In this document: piece after piece, positions 28,842 through 39,900 of the stretch
Numbering within the stretch: position 1 is the stretch's first letter
Layout: each line of letters begins with the position of its first letter
Assembly (NCBI GenBank): GCA_011050085.1
Contig: DRGL01000047.1
Location: 1-44,203, forward strand
Direction: 5' to 3'
From: Pricia antarctica
GTDB taxonomy: Bacteria; Bacteroidota; Bacteroidia; Flavobacteriales; Flavobacteriaceae
Length of the DNA stretch: 44,203 nt
Program-made: the position numbers and the translations under genes
Notes under the pieces: model-generated
Seen by the model: only the letters and a program-made list of their open reading frames with translations
Told to the model about the DNA's origin: nothing
Databases searched by the model: none

Positions 28842-30173
28842 ATGACCCCTAATTTTCGAAACTTGATGTTTTGGCTATCGGATTGGCTAAAAGGTGCCAA
28901 AATCAGAAGACACCACAATGCCATCACTAAAATCAATCAGGATCATGATTCAGAATATGCCATTACAAAAAGAAACGAATACCTATCCGAACTTCTTAGA
29001 CATTGCCAGGAGACCGTACCATTTTACAAAAATCTGGGTGTAACCGATTTTCGATTGGAAAACTATCCGGTAACCAACAAGAATGTAATAAACTCATCTT
29101 CCAAATCATTTGCATCTGAAAAATTTATAAATAGGAAAACGTTTAAAGCTAGTACCAGCGGCTCTACAGGAACACCTTTCACCGTATTTCACGATGTAAA
29201 TAAAAAAAAACGACATGGGGCTGATGTTCGATTCTTTTGGGAAACTGTGGGACACCCCTTTGGAACACGATTTTTCTATCTTAGAGTATGGACAGATCAA
29301 AACAGAAAAGGTAAGTTTCTTCAATGGAAACAAAATTTTACCCCCATTGATATACGAAAAATGGGTGATTCCGAGATAGAGAACTTACTTGAAAAAATAA
29401 AAACTACCGATACCCCGATAAGTATTTTGGGATATGCATCCGCTTTCGACCGAATTGTAAAGTTTGTACAGCAAAATCCTTCGCAAAGTTTAGAGAACAA
29501 GGTTATTGCCATTGTTACTATGTCAGAAGCGCTTAATATCCCCACTAAAAAAGGATTGTCTGACTATTTTAATTGTCCGGTCGTTTCTCGGTATGCAAAT
29601 ATGGAATGTGGTATGATTGCGCAGCAGACCTCCGATCATAAAAGTGATTTTTTACTTAACCTCGCAAGTTATCACATCGAGATATTGGATTTAGAAGCGG
29701 ATGTTCCAGCAAAGAAAGGCCAACCGGGAAGAATTATAGTCACAGATTTGTTCAACAAGGCCATGCCTTTAATACGTTATGATACTGGGGACATAGGAGT
29801 ACTCGGAAAAGTAATGTCAGATACCCGCACGCAATATGTTCTTAAAAAGGTAGAAGGCCGAAAAATGGATACAGTATTTGATACGAAGAATAACCCGATA
29901 TCATCTTTTATCATTAACAATAATATGTGGAAGTATAGCACTTTAAACCAGTACCAATTTATTCAAGTCTCAGAAAAGACCTACCTATTCAAATTAAATA
30001 CTGGCAAAACTTTCCTGAGGGAAGATGAATTAATAAACGAGTTTAAAGGGTATTTAGGAAATGATGCAGATATTAAAATAGAGTACGTAAACGAAATACC
30101 ATTATTATCATCCGGAAAACGGAAAAAAGTATTGAATAGAATGAAAAAAAAAATCAGTGAAGGTGTTCTTTAA
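28842..30173 (+). CDS. PaaK/CapK-like adenylate-forming enzyme
   Basis: This 443-aa protein belongs to the phenylacetate-CoA ligase-like branch of the ANL superfamily. It has the AMP-binding loop TSGSTGTPF (residues 105-113), a central motif around SRYANMECGMIAQ, the YDTGDIG motif (about 313-319) and a C-terminal SGKRKKVLNRMKKK with the mobile-domain lysine. Members called CapK are found in capsule and exopolysaccharide clusters, where they are thought to activate a carboxylate for transfer; the true substrate is unknown. The flanking ATP-grasp remnant and acyltransferase gene support a polysaccharide context. It is complete and in frame, while its surroundings are decayed. It has no partner gene in the same operon. 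Confidence 0.85.
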   Translation: MTPNFRNLMFWLSDWLKGAKIRRHHNAITKINQDHDSEYAITKRNEYLSELLRHCQETVPFYKNLGVTDFRLENYPVTNKNVINSSSKSFASEKFINRKTFKASTSGSTGTPFTVFHDVNKKKRHGADVRFFWETVGHPFGTRFFYLRVWTDQNRKGKFLQWKQNFTPIDIRKMGDSEIENLLEKIKTTDTPISILGYASAFDRIVKFVQQNPSQSLENKVIAIVTMSEALNIPTKKGLSDYFNCPVVSRYANMECGMIAQQTSDHKSDFLLNLASYHIEILDLEADVPAKKGQPGRIIVTDLFNKAMPLIRYDTGDIGVLGKVMSDTRTQYVLKKVEGRKMDTVFDTKNNPISSFIINNNMWKYSTLNQYQFIQVSEKTYLFKLNTGKTFLREDELINEFKGYLGNDADIKIEYVNEIPLLSSGKRKKVLNRMKKKISEGVL

Positions 30174-31114
30174 ATCGTAAAAGTAAAGGAAAAAATATAA
30201 GTTAGAATTATCAATTTAAAGTGCGAGGAAATGGGATACACTTAAGTTAAACCTTCATAAAAGATTTTGGTTTTATAAGTGAATTAAACGCAATGTGAAA
30301 TTTATAGTTTTTGTCTTAATCTTAATATCTCTAAAACAAAATCCGCGGATTGATACTTACCTATTGCCTAAACTGATATTTCAATGTTGTAAATTAATTC
30401 TTAATCTTACGCGACTAGTTAGACTATAAGACTTCCTTAATCATTCATTCACTATGGATAGTTTTGTCAAAATTGGAGATATCCGCTGAATTTCAATATC
30501 GGCATAGAAATGTCCAAAATTATTTTATTGAAGTTTCCACAAGATTAAAGGTAAAAAGCAACTATCTGAATTAACGTGTCTCTATAGCTATAAATAATTT
30601 TATACACGCGAAAGTTATCTCAGATTCGATTGACAATAGTTTTGTTCCAAACCATTTATGAGCGATACTTTTAAAGTCTAAAAACAAATTTTATTATTTA
30701 TATTAAAATTCCAAAACGAAACATGAAATTTTAATCCGTTCCCTCTTCTGAAAGGGTTTCGTAAATCTTACAGGATTAAATATCACCTGCTTTGCAACTC
30801 CTTTAATAATCAGAGACTTTTTGTGATGCGCTGCAGATTATCGTATGAAATCTTTTAGAAGCTTTGAAACAGATTTTCACGAAGAGAAAAATACAGCTCA
30901 GAGAAAACAATGGGCGCGTTATTACATATAACCGGCTCTTATAGCTTTTTAGATAATTTATTTAATAAACAAAGCGCATAAACGTATAATCTTCAATTTT
31001 TAGGACAGTAATATATTCTAATCCCTAAGGTATAAAGTGAATAATATAAATATTATCATTTTTAATACAGTTATTTTTTTAAAATTCAACTAAGCTCTTC
31101 ATAATATTCACAAG
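30174..31114. other. Long AT-rich spacer with probable gene decay
   Basis: About 940 bases without an intact gene lie between the CapK-like gene and the 3' end of the acyltransferase gene. A probable CoA-binding-protein remnant at 30,700-30,860 is listed separately. A short coding-like run on the minus strand (GKYQSADFVLEILRLRQKL-stop, about 30,305-30,361) could be another remnant, but I cannot assign it. No terminator is evident. Confidence 0.45.
30700..30860 (-). pseudogene. Possible remnant of a CoA-binding (Rossmann) protein gene
   Basis: The minus-strand frame reads SAAHHKKSLIIKGVAKQVI then FNPVRFTKPFQKRERIK then ISCFVL. This resembles the C-terminal half of small CoA-binding-domain proteins, which carry a YLNPK..YYDYI..LKPKRVIFNPGTENPEF....I....ACTLVLL pattern. 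The GTEN part and the N-terminal nucleotide-binding half are lost, and a stop precedes the run. The match is by memory of the family, so this is a tentative call. Confidence 0.35.
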
Positions 31115-31822
31115 CTACCAATCTATCAGGATAGGCTCTTCGCCTTTTTGTGTATCACCGCTCAAATAGGGGTCTTCAACATTCCTTCGCCTTACAAAAC
31201 GGGCTGGAGAACCATAGACTACCTCGTAACTATTAACATTATTAACCACTAAGGAGCCGGCCCCAATAACACTGTGCTCACCTACTGTTATTGATTCTAT
31301 AATATTCGATCCAAGGGAGATGGCTGAAAATTGACCTAATCTTAAGTTGCCACCAGTACAGGATCCTGAAGCTATGCTGGAAAAATCGTGCATTTTGCCG
31401 TCGTGGCCTAAAGAAGAGTTTGTATTAAGAATGCAAAAATTGCCCACTATCGCATTCGCATTAATAATAGCTCCGGGCATAATCACAGAACCTTTACCAA
31501 TTCTTACGTCTTTACCTATAATGGCGCTTGGATGTATTGTAATAACGTATTCAAGGTCTGGAGCAATCTGACTCACTCTTTCGGATACCAACTTCCGGGT
31601 CCAATTATTGCCGATGGCCAATATAGCGCCCTTTATATTGAATTTATCAATCAGATGTGGAAGCTGCTCTTCACTACCTAAAATTTGGTAACCACTAAGT
31701 TTAGTGCCTTTTTTCTTAAAAGAATCGATAAATCCTAAAACATCATATAGACCTTCTTTTTCGATACAATCCACTATCATACCGCCATGACCAGATGCTC
31801 CTATAATAACGATACTTTTCAT
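31115..31822 (-). CDS. NeuD/PglD-like sugar O/N-acyltransferase
   Basis: This 235-aa protein has an N-terminal Rossmann-like domain (IIGASGHGGMIVDCIEKEG, residues 5-23) and a left-handed beta-helix of hexapeptide repeats (about 95-205, with IGKDVRIGKGSVIMPGAII, NANAIVGNFCILNTNSSLG, HDGKMHDFSSIASGS and VIGAGSLVV). The catalytic base is probably the His in SLGHDGKMHD. Such enzymes acetylate sialic or bacillosamine-type sugars, or other nucleotide sugars, in surface-glycan pathways. The end PILIDW is a tail I do not often see. The gene stands alone; together with the CapK-like gene and ATP-grasp remnant it points to a shrunken polysaccharide locus. The exact substrate is unknown. Confidence 0.88.
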   Translation of the reverse strand: MKSIVIIGASGHGGMIVDCIEKEGLYDVLGFIDSFKKKGTKLSGYQILGSEEQLPHLIDKFNIKGAILAIGNNWTRKLVSERVSQIAPDLEYVITIHPSAIIGKDVRIGKGSVIMPGAIINANAIVGNFCILNTNSSLGHDGKMHDFSSIASGSCTGGNLRLGQFSAISLGSNIIESITVGEHSVIGAGSLVVNNVNSYEVVYGSPARFVRRRNVEDPYLSGDTQKGEEPILIDW

Positions 31823-32159
31823 TTTAACCTTAGATTGGGGGCAGTCCTAAGTATAAGAACCACGATTTATAAAAAGATAATAACAATAAATTTTTGAATA
31901 CCTATTATGATATGAATTAAATTTTGCCCTTAAGTAAAACGAAACACTATCTAAAATAGTATCTACGAAGGTTTAGAACCCGCAGACGTCGATAATCCCT
32001 CTTTAAAACTGAAGGCCATATTAAGGATTAGCGTAGAAATCCGTAAGTTCAATAGATACATTTTCAGCCCAGACCTTTAAACTATGGTTTATCAAAATAT
32101 TAAATCTTAAGGTACCAGTTTGCAATGAGCATAATATTTAAACAAACTAGAGGAAAAAA
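31823..32159. other. Spacer with a short coding-like remnant
   Basis: Between the acyltransferase start and the rpoBC-operon terminator no complete gene is present. On the plus strand, 31955-32080 reads as a 41-codon run without start (NSIYEGLEPADVDNP, SLKLKAILRISVEI, RKFNRYIFSPDL, stop). It looks like the C-terminus of a lost protein, but I cannot name it. Confidence 0.35.
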
Positions 32160-32187
32160 AAGCCCCTCACGAAATCGTAAGGGGCTT
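32160..32187 (-). terminator. Terminator of the secE-nusG-rpl-rpoBC operon
   Basis: Read on the minus strand, aagcccctTacg-type arms (one mismatch) around a 4-base loop form a GC-rich hairpin followed by a run of eight T residues. It lies 5 bp past the DUF3467 stop and is a textbook rho-independent terminator. The short A-rich/T-rich flank on the other side could let it work in both directions. Confidence 0.88.
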
Positions 32188-32192
32188 TTATC

Positions 32193-32504
32193 TTATGCCT
32201 CTCCAGTAGGACCGAAATTTATCGGAATAGGGGGTTGCTCATAATCTTTTATAGTGCCGTGTGCTTTTTCAAAGCGCTGTACATTATCGTTCAAAGCCTT
32301 CAAAAATTTCTTGGCATGCTGCGGAGTCAAGACAATGCGACTTTTCACCTTAGCCTTTGGTGCCCCGGGCATCATACTAATAAAGTCGACCACAAATTCA
32401 GAAACTGAGTGGTTGATAATGGCTAAATTGGAATAGATACCCTCTGCCGTTTTTTCATCCAATTCAATATTAATCTGTTTTTGCTTGTCTTCTTTGACGG
32501 ACAT
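32193..32504 (-). CDS. DUF3467 domain protein
   Basis: This 103-aa cytoplasmic protein matches the DUF3467 family pattern: INIELDEKTAEGIYSNLAII, NHSVSEFVVDFISMMPGAPK, AKVKSRIVLTPQHAKKF and LKALNDNVQRFE. In Bacteroidota this gene commonly follows rpoC. Its function is unknown. It sits 109 bp after rpoC with a hairpin in the gap, and just before the operon terminator, so it is likely expressed partly by read-through from rpoBC. Confidence 0.93.
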   Translation of the reverse strand: MSVKEDKQKQINIELDEKTAEGIYSNLAIINHSVSEFVVDFISMMPGAPKAKVKSRIVLTPQHAKKFLKALNDNVQRFEKAHGTIKDYEQPPIPINFGPTGEA

Positions 32505-32550
32505 CTTTAAAAGTTTAAATTAATAATTTAAAATTTACTTAAAGCACAAA

Positions 32551-32589
32551 GCAATCTGTTTAATCCAATTTAAGGATAGAACAGATTGC
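32551..32589 (-). terminator. Hairpin between rpoC and the DUF3467 gene
   Basis: gcaatctgtt (32551-32560) and aacagattgc (32580-32589) form a perfect 10-bp stem. The loop contains a second small stem (ATCC/GGAT). On the minus strand it is followed by TTTGTGCTTT, a weak T-tract. It may act as a partial terminator or a processing/stability element after rpoC. Confidence 0.55.
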
Positions 32590-32613
32590 TCGGCTTCGCT
32601 CGCTAGAGAGTAA

Positions 32614-35600
32614 TTAGAATTTCATTGCTTCCTTACGGGCCATGATTTCATCATACTCTTGTCGAGATCCTACTATTATGTTCTCGTAGTCACGCATTCC
32701 AGTACCTGCTGGAATTTTATGTCCGACAATCACATTTTCCTTAAGACCTTCCAAAGTATCTACCTTACCACTTACCGCGGCCTCGTTCAATACTTTGGTA
32801 GTTTCCTGGAACGACGCAGCTGAAATGAATGATTTCGTCTGCAATGAAGCTCGCGTAATACCCTGTAAAATTGGTGTTGCCGTGGCTGCTATAGCATCTT
32901 TGGCAGTTACCGGGTTCTTATCTGAGCGTTTTAAAATAGAATTTTCGTCCCGAAGTTCTCTAGCCGTTATAATTTGGCCTTCTTTCAGGTTTTCTGATTC
33001 TCCTTTATCAACAACTACTTTCTTACCGTAGATTTCATCATTTTCGGTGATAAAGTCATCTTTATGCACCAACTGGTTCTCTAAGAAAATGGTATCACCA
33101 GGATCTTGGATTCGAACTTTACGCATCATCTGACGCACCACTACTTCAAAGTGCTTATCATTAATTTTTACACCTTGCAAGCGATATACTTCTTGAACTT
33201 CGTTCACTAGATATTGCTGAACTGCAGATGGGCCTTTAATGGCTAAGATATCCTCTGGCGTAATTGAACCATCGGAAAGTGGCATACCGGCACGAACGTA
33301 ATCGTTTTCCTGTACCAAAATCTGATTCGATAGTTTTACCAAATACTTCTTGACTTCACCAAGCTTTGATTCAATTATAATCTCTCGGTTACCTCTTTTA
33401 ATCTTTCCGAAGGAAACAACACCGTCGATTTCTGAAACTACGGCTGGGTTCGATGGGTTACGGGCTTCAAAGAGTTCTGTCACCCTAGGAAGACCACCTG
33501 TAATATCACCAGACTTAGCTGACTTCCTTGGAATTTTCACCAAAATCTTACCCTCCCTAATCTTATCACCATCATCTACCATGATGTGTGATCCTACCGG
33601 TAAGTTATATGATCGCAAGGTTTCTCCTTTACTGTCCTTAATTAAAAGTGTAGGTATCAACTTCTTGTTCCTAGTTTCGGAAATAACTTTTTCTTGGAAA
33701 CCGGTCTGTTCATCAATCTCTACTTGATAAGTTATGCCTTGCTCAATATTCTCATAGGCAATTTTACCAGGGAATTCTGAAACAATAACTCCGTTGTAAG
33801 GATCCCATTGACAAATAATTTCACCTTCTTTAACTTTTGCACCGTTCTTAACGAACAATTGCGAACCATAAGGGATGTTATTTGTGCTCAGGGTAATACC
33901 GGTCTTCTTATCAACTATTTTGATTTCGGAAGTCCTTGAAATAACAATTTCAGCTGCATTTCCGTCGGTATCTTCACCATTTACAGTTCTCAAATCCTCA
34001 ATTTCTGCAACACCGCTAAATTTTGCGTTAAGTTTATTGTCTTCAGAAATATTTCCAGCAATACCACCCACGTGGAATGTACGCAGGGTCAACTGAGTAC
34101 CAGGTTCTCCAATGGACTGCGCGGCAACTACACCGACAGCTTCCCCTCTTTGTACCATTTTATTGGTAGATAAGTTTCTACCATAACACATGGCACAAAT
34201 ACCTTTCGGTGCTTCACAGGTCAATGCAGAACGTACCTCGACTTTCTCAACAGGAGAATTCTCGATTCGTTTCATATCTGCTTCCATAATCTCCTGACCT
34301 GCACTTAGAAGTAATTCTTGAGTTAGTGGATTAAACACGTCGTGTAAAGAAACCCTACCCAAAATACGCTCGCCTAAAGATTCTACAATTTCTTCGTTCT
34401 TTTTAAGCGCCTCAACTTCTACACCTCGTAATGTTTCGCAATCTTCGATGTTAATAATCACATCTTGTGAAACATCGACCAAACGACGAGTTAAATAACC
34501 GGCATCTGCTGTTTTCAAGGCAGTATCTGCAAGTCCCTTACGGGCACCGTGTGTGGAAATAAAATATTCCAAAATCGATAGCCCTTCCTTAAAGTTTGAT
34601 AAGATGGGGTTTTCAATAATCTCACCACCACCAGCGGTAGATTTTTTAGGTTTTGCCATCAGACCACGCATACCCGTTAGCTGGCGAATCTGCTCTTTAG
34701 AGCCCCTCGCACCAGAATCAAGCATCATATACACGGAGTTGAAACCTTGCTGATCCTCGCGGATACGTTTCATAGCCAACTCTGTTAGTTGAGCGTTCGT
34801 AGACGTCCATACATCAATAACCTGATTGTATCTCTCGTTATTTGTAATAAGACCCATGTTATAGTTGGCCATAATACCATCTACCTGTCCATTGGCCTCA
34901 GCAATCATTTCATGCTTTTCTTGAGGAATAATAATGTCTCCTAAACTAAAGGACAAACCACCTTTAAAGGCGAAATCATAGCCCATGGTTTTAATCTTGT
35001 CCAAGAAATCAGCTGTTGTAGGAACATCGGTAACACTTAGAATTCTACCGATAATATCACGTAACGACTTCTTATTAAGGACATCATTTATATAACCGGC
35101 CTGCTCAGGTACCTCCATATTAAAGAGTACACGCCCAACAGTCGTTTGAATAATTTGATTGACCAATTCCCCCTCCTCATTAAAATCCGGGGCCCGTACC
35201 TTAATACCGGCGTTGAGGTTAACCATTCCCTCGTTGAAAGCAATTTCAACTTCTTCGTAAGAATAGAAAGTAGAACCCTCACCTCGAATCGGCACTTCAG
35301 GAGTTGATTTTCGTTCTTTTGTCATGTAATAGAGACCCAAGACCATATCCTGTGATGGTACCGTTATCGGAGAACCGTTAGCAGGATTCAATATATTATG
35401 GGAAGCCAACATTAACAATTGTGACTCCAAGATAGCTTCTGGGCCCAAAGGTAAATGTACCGCCATCTGGTCACCATCGAAATCCGCATTAAATGCAGTA
35501 CATACTAATGGGTGTAAGCGGATTGCCTTACCTTCAATCAATTTCGGTTGAAAGGCCTGAATACCCAAACGGTGAAGTGTTGGAGCACGGTTCAAAAGAA

Positions 35601-36912
35601 CTGGATGCCCTTTCAAAACATTTTCAAGGATGTCCCAAACTACAGGTTCTTTTTTATCTATAATTTTCTTCGCGGATTTTACCGTTTTGACAATCCCACG
35701 CTCAATAAGCTTTCGAATGATGAAAGGCTTATACAGCTCGGCCGCCATGTCTTTTGGAAGTCCACATTCAAAAAGTCGCATTTCAGGTCCCACAACGATT
35801 ACCGAACGAGCGGAATAATCGACACGTTTACCCAATAGGTTTTGACGGAAACGTCCTTGTTTTCCTTTCAACGAATCGGAAAGGGATTTTAAGGGACGGT
35901 TAGATTCCGTTTTTACAGCTGACGCCTTTCTGGTATTATCGAAAAGGGAATCAACAGCTTCCTGAAGCATCCTTTTTTCGTTTCTTAGGATTACCTCGGG
36001 AGCTTTAATCTCGACCAATCTTTTCAATCGGTTATTTCGGATAATTACCCTACGATATAAATCATTAAGATCGGAAGTCGCAAAACGACCACCATCCAAC
36101 GGTACAAGAGGACGTAGTTCTGGTGGAATTACCGGAATCACTTTCATGATCATCCATTCGGGATTGTTTTCACGATTATCTTGCGATTCACGTAAAGCCT
36201 CAACGACCTGAAGTCTTTTTAAAGCCTCAGTCTTCCGCTGCTTCGAAGTTTCGGTGTTTGCCTTATGTCGTAGCTCATATGAGAGCTCTTTCAAGTCGAT
36301 ACGACCCAATAGATCGATAAGACATTCCGCTCCCATTTTAGCGATAAACTTATTGGGATCAGAGTCTTCTAAATATTGATTTTCAGGTGGAATAGACTCC
36401 ATTATAGTCAAATACTCCTCTTCAGTCAAGAAATCCAATTTGTTGAGTTCCTCGCCTTCGGGACCTTTTGCGATACCTGCCTGAATGACTACGTAGCGTT
36501 CGTAGTATATAATCATATCCAATTTCTTGGATGGTAAGCCCAATAAGTAACCGATTTTATTCGGTAACGAACGGAAGTACCAGATATGGGCAACTGGAAC
36601 TACCAAATTAATGTGCCCAACCCTATCTCTACGAACCTTTTTCTCAGTAACCTCAACACCACAACGGTCACAAACAATACCACGATAACGGATACGCTTG
36701 TATTTGCCACAAGCACATTCGTAATCTTTTACAGGACCGAAAATACGCTCGCAGAACAAACCGTCACGCTCAGGTTTATGTGTACGATAGTTTATGGTTT
36801 CAGGTTTTAAGACCTCACCTCTTGACTCTGCCAAAATGGATTCTGGCGAGGCCAAGCCTATGGAAATCTTGTCAAACCTTTTTACTGGATTATTATCTTT
36901 TATTCTAGCCAT
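32614..36912 (-). CDS. rpoC: RNA polymerase beta' subunit
   Basis: This 1,432-aa largest subunit of RNA polymerase forms the active centre with rpoB. The N-terminal zinc site has Cys at 66, 68, 81 and 84 ([15 protein letters not shown]). The catalytic motif NADFDGDQ is at residues 475-482, with Asp 477, 479 and 481 binding magnesium. The second zinc site ends with [11 protein letters not shown] (Cys 899, 906, 909). The trigger-loop region and C-terminal domains are in place. The length is typical of Bacteroidota. It starts 40 bp after the rpoB stop in the same operon. I see nothing broken. Confidence 0.98.
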   Translation of the reverse strand: MARIKDNNPVKRFDKISIGLASPESILAESRGEVLKPETINYRTHKPERDGLFCERIFGPVKDYECACGKYKRIRYRGIVCDRCGVEVTEKKVRRDRVGHINLVVPVAHIWYFRSLPNKIGYLLGLPSKKLDMIIYYERYVVIQAGIAKGPEGEELNKLDFLTEEEYLTIMESIPPENQYLEDSDPNKFIAKMGAECLIDLLGRIDLKELSYELRHKANTETSKQRKTEALKRLQVVEALRESQDNRENNPEWMIMKVIPVIPPELRPLVPLDGGRFATSDLNDLYRRVIIRNNRLKRLVEIKAPEVILRNEKRMLQEAVDSLFDNTRKASAVKTESNRPLKSLSDSLKGKQGRFRQNLLGKRVDYSARSVIVVGPEMRLFECGLPKDMAAELYKPFIIRKLIERGIVKTVKSAKKIIDKKEPVVWDILENVLKGHPVLLNRAPTLHRLGIQAFQPKLIEGKAIRLHPLVCTAFNADFDGDQMAVHLPLGPEAILESQLLMLASHNILNPANGSPITVPSQDMVLGLYYMTKERKSTPEVPIRGEGSTFYSYEEVEIAFNEGMVNLNAGIKVRAPDFNEEGELVNQIIQTTVGRVLFNMEVPEQAGYINDVLNKKSLRDIIGRILSVTDVPTTADFLDKIKTMGYDFAFKGGLSFSLGDIIIPQEKHEMIAEANGQVDGIMANYNMGLITNNERYNQVIDVWTSTNAQLTELAMKRIREDQQGFNSVYMMLDSGARGSKEQIRQLTGMRGLMAKPKKSTAGGGEIIENPILSNFKEGLSILEYFISTHGARKGLADTALKTADAGYLTRRLVDVSQDVIINIEDCETLRGVEVEALKKNEEIVESLGERILGRVSLHDVFNPLTQELLLSAGQEIMEADMKRIENSPVEKVEVRSALTCEAPKGICAMCYGRNLSTNKMVQRGEAVGVVAAQSIGEPGTQLTLRTFHVGGIAGNISEDNKLNAKFSGVAEIEDLRTVNGEDTDGNAAEIVISRTSEIKIVDKKTGITLSTNNIPYGSQLFVKNGAKVKEGEIICQWDPYNGVIVSEFPGKIAYENIEQGITYQVEIDEQTGFQEKVISETRNKKLIPTLLIKDSKGETLRSYNLPVGSHIMVDDGDKIREGKILVKIPRKSAKSGDITGGLPRVTELFEARNPSNPAVVSEIDGVVSFGKIKRGNREIIIESKLGEVKKYLVKLSNQILVQENDYVRAGMPLSDGSITPEDILAIKGPSAVQQYLVNEVQEVYRLQGVKINDKHFEVVVRQMMRKVRIQDPGDTIFLENQLVHKDDFITENDEIYGKKVVVDKGESENLKEGQIITARELRDENSILKRSDKNPVTAKDAIAATATPILQGITRASLQTKSFISAASFQETTKVLNEAAVSGKVDTLEGLKENVIVGHKIPAGTGMRDYENIIVGSRQEYDEIMARKEAMKF

Positions 36913-36952
36913 AATTGTAGTGTGCTACTAATTAATGTGTTGTGTTCTTAAC

Positions 36953-39900
36953 CTACTCTTCCAAACGGATATCTAGCCCTAAACCTTTAAGTTCATGCAT
37001 TAATACGTTGAACGATTCCGGTAAACCAGGCTCTGGCATGGTCTCACCTTTAACGATGGACTCATACGTTTTGGCCCTTCCAATAACGTCATCCGATTTC
37101 ACGGTCAATATCTCCCGTAAAGTTGCAGATGCTCCATAAGCTTCCAAGGCCCAAACTTCCATTTCTCCAAAACGCTGACCACCGAACTGAGCTTTACCAC
37201 CCAAGGGCTGTTGCGTAATCAAAGAGTATGGTCCGATAGAACGTGCATGCATCTTGTCGTCGACCATATGGCCAAGTTTCAGCATATAAATAACTCCCAC
37301 GGTTGCAGGTTGATCAAATCGCTGACCTGTGCCACCATCATATAGATAGGTATGTCCGAATCTAGGAATACCAGCTTCATCTGTGTATTCGTTAATCTGA
37401 TCTAAACTGGCACCATCAAAAATCGGAGTGGCAAACTTTTTACCTAATTTAAGTCCTGCCCATCCAAGAACGGTTTCATAAATCTGTCCGATGTTCATAC
37501 GCGATGGTACGCCTAACGGATTTAATACGATGTCAACAGGAGTACCATCTTCTAAGAATGGCATATCTTCTTGACGAACGATTCGCGAAACGATACCCTT
37601 GTTACCATGACGGCCTGCCATTTTATCACCAACTTTCAACTTTCGTTTTTTGGCAATGTAAACCTTGGCCAATTTCATTATTCCTGCTGGCAATTCGTCA
37701 CCTACAGAAATAGTGAATTTATCTCTCCTCAAGTTTCCTTGAAGATCGTTCAGCTTGATTTTGTAGTTGTGCAACAAGTCGATTACCGAATCATTAGTGT
37801 CTTTATCCGTTGTCCAGCTTCCGCCGATCAAGTGGGCGAAATCATCTACTGAGTTCAACATTTTCTGGCTGTATTTCTTACCTTTTGGTAATACTTCCTC
37901 ACCCAAATCGTTCAATACACCTTGAGACGTTTTACCATTTACCAAGGTAAATAGTTTCTCTATCAAGATATCCTTCAATTCTTGGAACTTCACTTCATAC
38001 TCAAGTTCCAATTTGTTAAGATCCTCTTTGTCTTCAGATCGCTTGCGCTTGTCTTTCACGGAGCGGGAAAACAATTTCTTTTCAATTACAACACCTCGTA
38101 ACGAAGGAGAAGCTTTTAAGGAAGCATCTTTCACATCACCCGCTTTGTCACCGAATATAGCACGGAGCAGTTTTTCTTCCGGTGTAGGATCAGACTCCCC
38201 TTTCGGTGTAATTTTACCGATTAAAATATCACCGGGTTCCACTTCCGCACCGATACGTATCATTCCATTTTCATCAAGATCTTTTGTAGCTTCTTCTGAA
38301 ACGTTGGGAATGTCATGCGTCAATTCTTCTGCACCTAATTTGGTATCCCGCACCTCTAAGGAATATTCGTCAACGTGGATGGAAGTAAAGATATCTTCCC
38401 GTACCACTTTCTCGGAAATTACAATAGCATCTTCGAAATTGTAACCTTTCCATGGCATGAACGCCACAGTTAGATTTCTACCCAATGCCAACTCTCCTTT
38501 TTCGGTAGCATATCCTTCACAAAGAACTTGACCCTTTTTCACCTTATCGCCTTTTCTGACGATTGGTTTAAGGTTTATACTTGTTCCCTGGTTCGTCTTT
38601 CTAAACTTCACCAAGTTGTAGGACTTGCTATCCTCCTCAAAACTAACAAGTTTCTCTGATTCGCTGCGCTTGTATTTGACCGTAATCATTTTGGCATCTA
38701 CGTACTCAATAGTCCCATCACCCTCAGCATTTATCAATACTCGGGAATCTGTTGCAACCTGACGCTCCAACCCAGTACCTACAATAGGAGATTGTGGTTT
38801 CAATAAAGGAACTGCCTGACGCATCATGTTCGAGCCCATCAAGGCACGGTTCGCATCATCATGTTCCAGGAAAGGAATCAAGGATGCAGAAATCGATGCA
38901 ATCTGGTTTGGTGCTACGTCGGTATAGTTAACTTCTTGAATATCAACAACCGGGAAATCACCTTCTTCACGGGCAATTACCTTTTCAGTGTCTATTTGAC
39001 CATCTTCCTTCAAAGGGATGTTGGCCTGAGCGATTTTCATGCCCTCTTCTTCCTCTGCACTCAAGTATATATACTCCTTCGTATTCACTTTTGAATCCGT
39101 AACTTTTCGATACGGGGTTTCCAAAAATCCCATCGGGTTCACTTTTGCAAACACCGCTAGAGACGAAATCAGACCGATGTTCGGGCCTTCAGGGGTTTCG
39201 ATTGGACATAGCCTTCCGTAATGGGTATAGTGTACATCACGAACCTCAAAACCTGCCCTTTCACGGGATAGTCCACCTGGCCCTAGTGCCGATAATCTAC
39301 GCTTGTGCGTGATTTCCGCCAATGGGTTCGTCTGGTCCATGAACTGTGACAGCTGATTCGTTCCGAAAAAAGAATTGATTACAGACGATAAAGTCTTCGC
39401 ATTGATCAAATCGATAGGAGTAAAAACTTCATTGTCACGAACATTCATTCGCTCACGGATGGTTCGGGCCATACGTGCCAAACCAACACCAAACTGCGAT
39501 GACAATTGCTCACCTACAGTACGTACACGACGGTTTGAAAGGTGATCGATATCATCGATTTCAGCTTTTGAGTTTATTAACTCAATCAAATATTTGATAA
39601 TGGTTATGATATCTTCTTTGGTCAAGACTTGCTTGTCCATACCTATATCAAGACCCAATTTTTTGTTCATTCTATAACGTCCGACCTCACCTAAATTATA
39701 TCGTTGGTCAGAGAAAAACAATTTGTCGATAATTCCCCGTGCCGTTTCCTCATCGGGCGGCTCAGCGTTTCTCAATTGTCGGTAAATATGCTCTACGGCT
39801 TCCTTTTCAGAGTTCGTAGGATCTTTTTGCAGCGTATTATGAATTATTGCATAATCACTCTGCGCATTATTTTCTTTATGTAATAGGATGGTCTTGGCAT

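Noticed and set aside
30305-30361. Coding-like run (GKYQSADFVLEILRLRQKL) on the minus strand
   Set aside because: Too short and not extendable in any frame; no family can be named.
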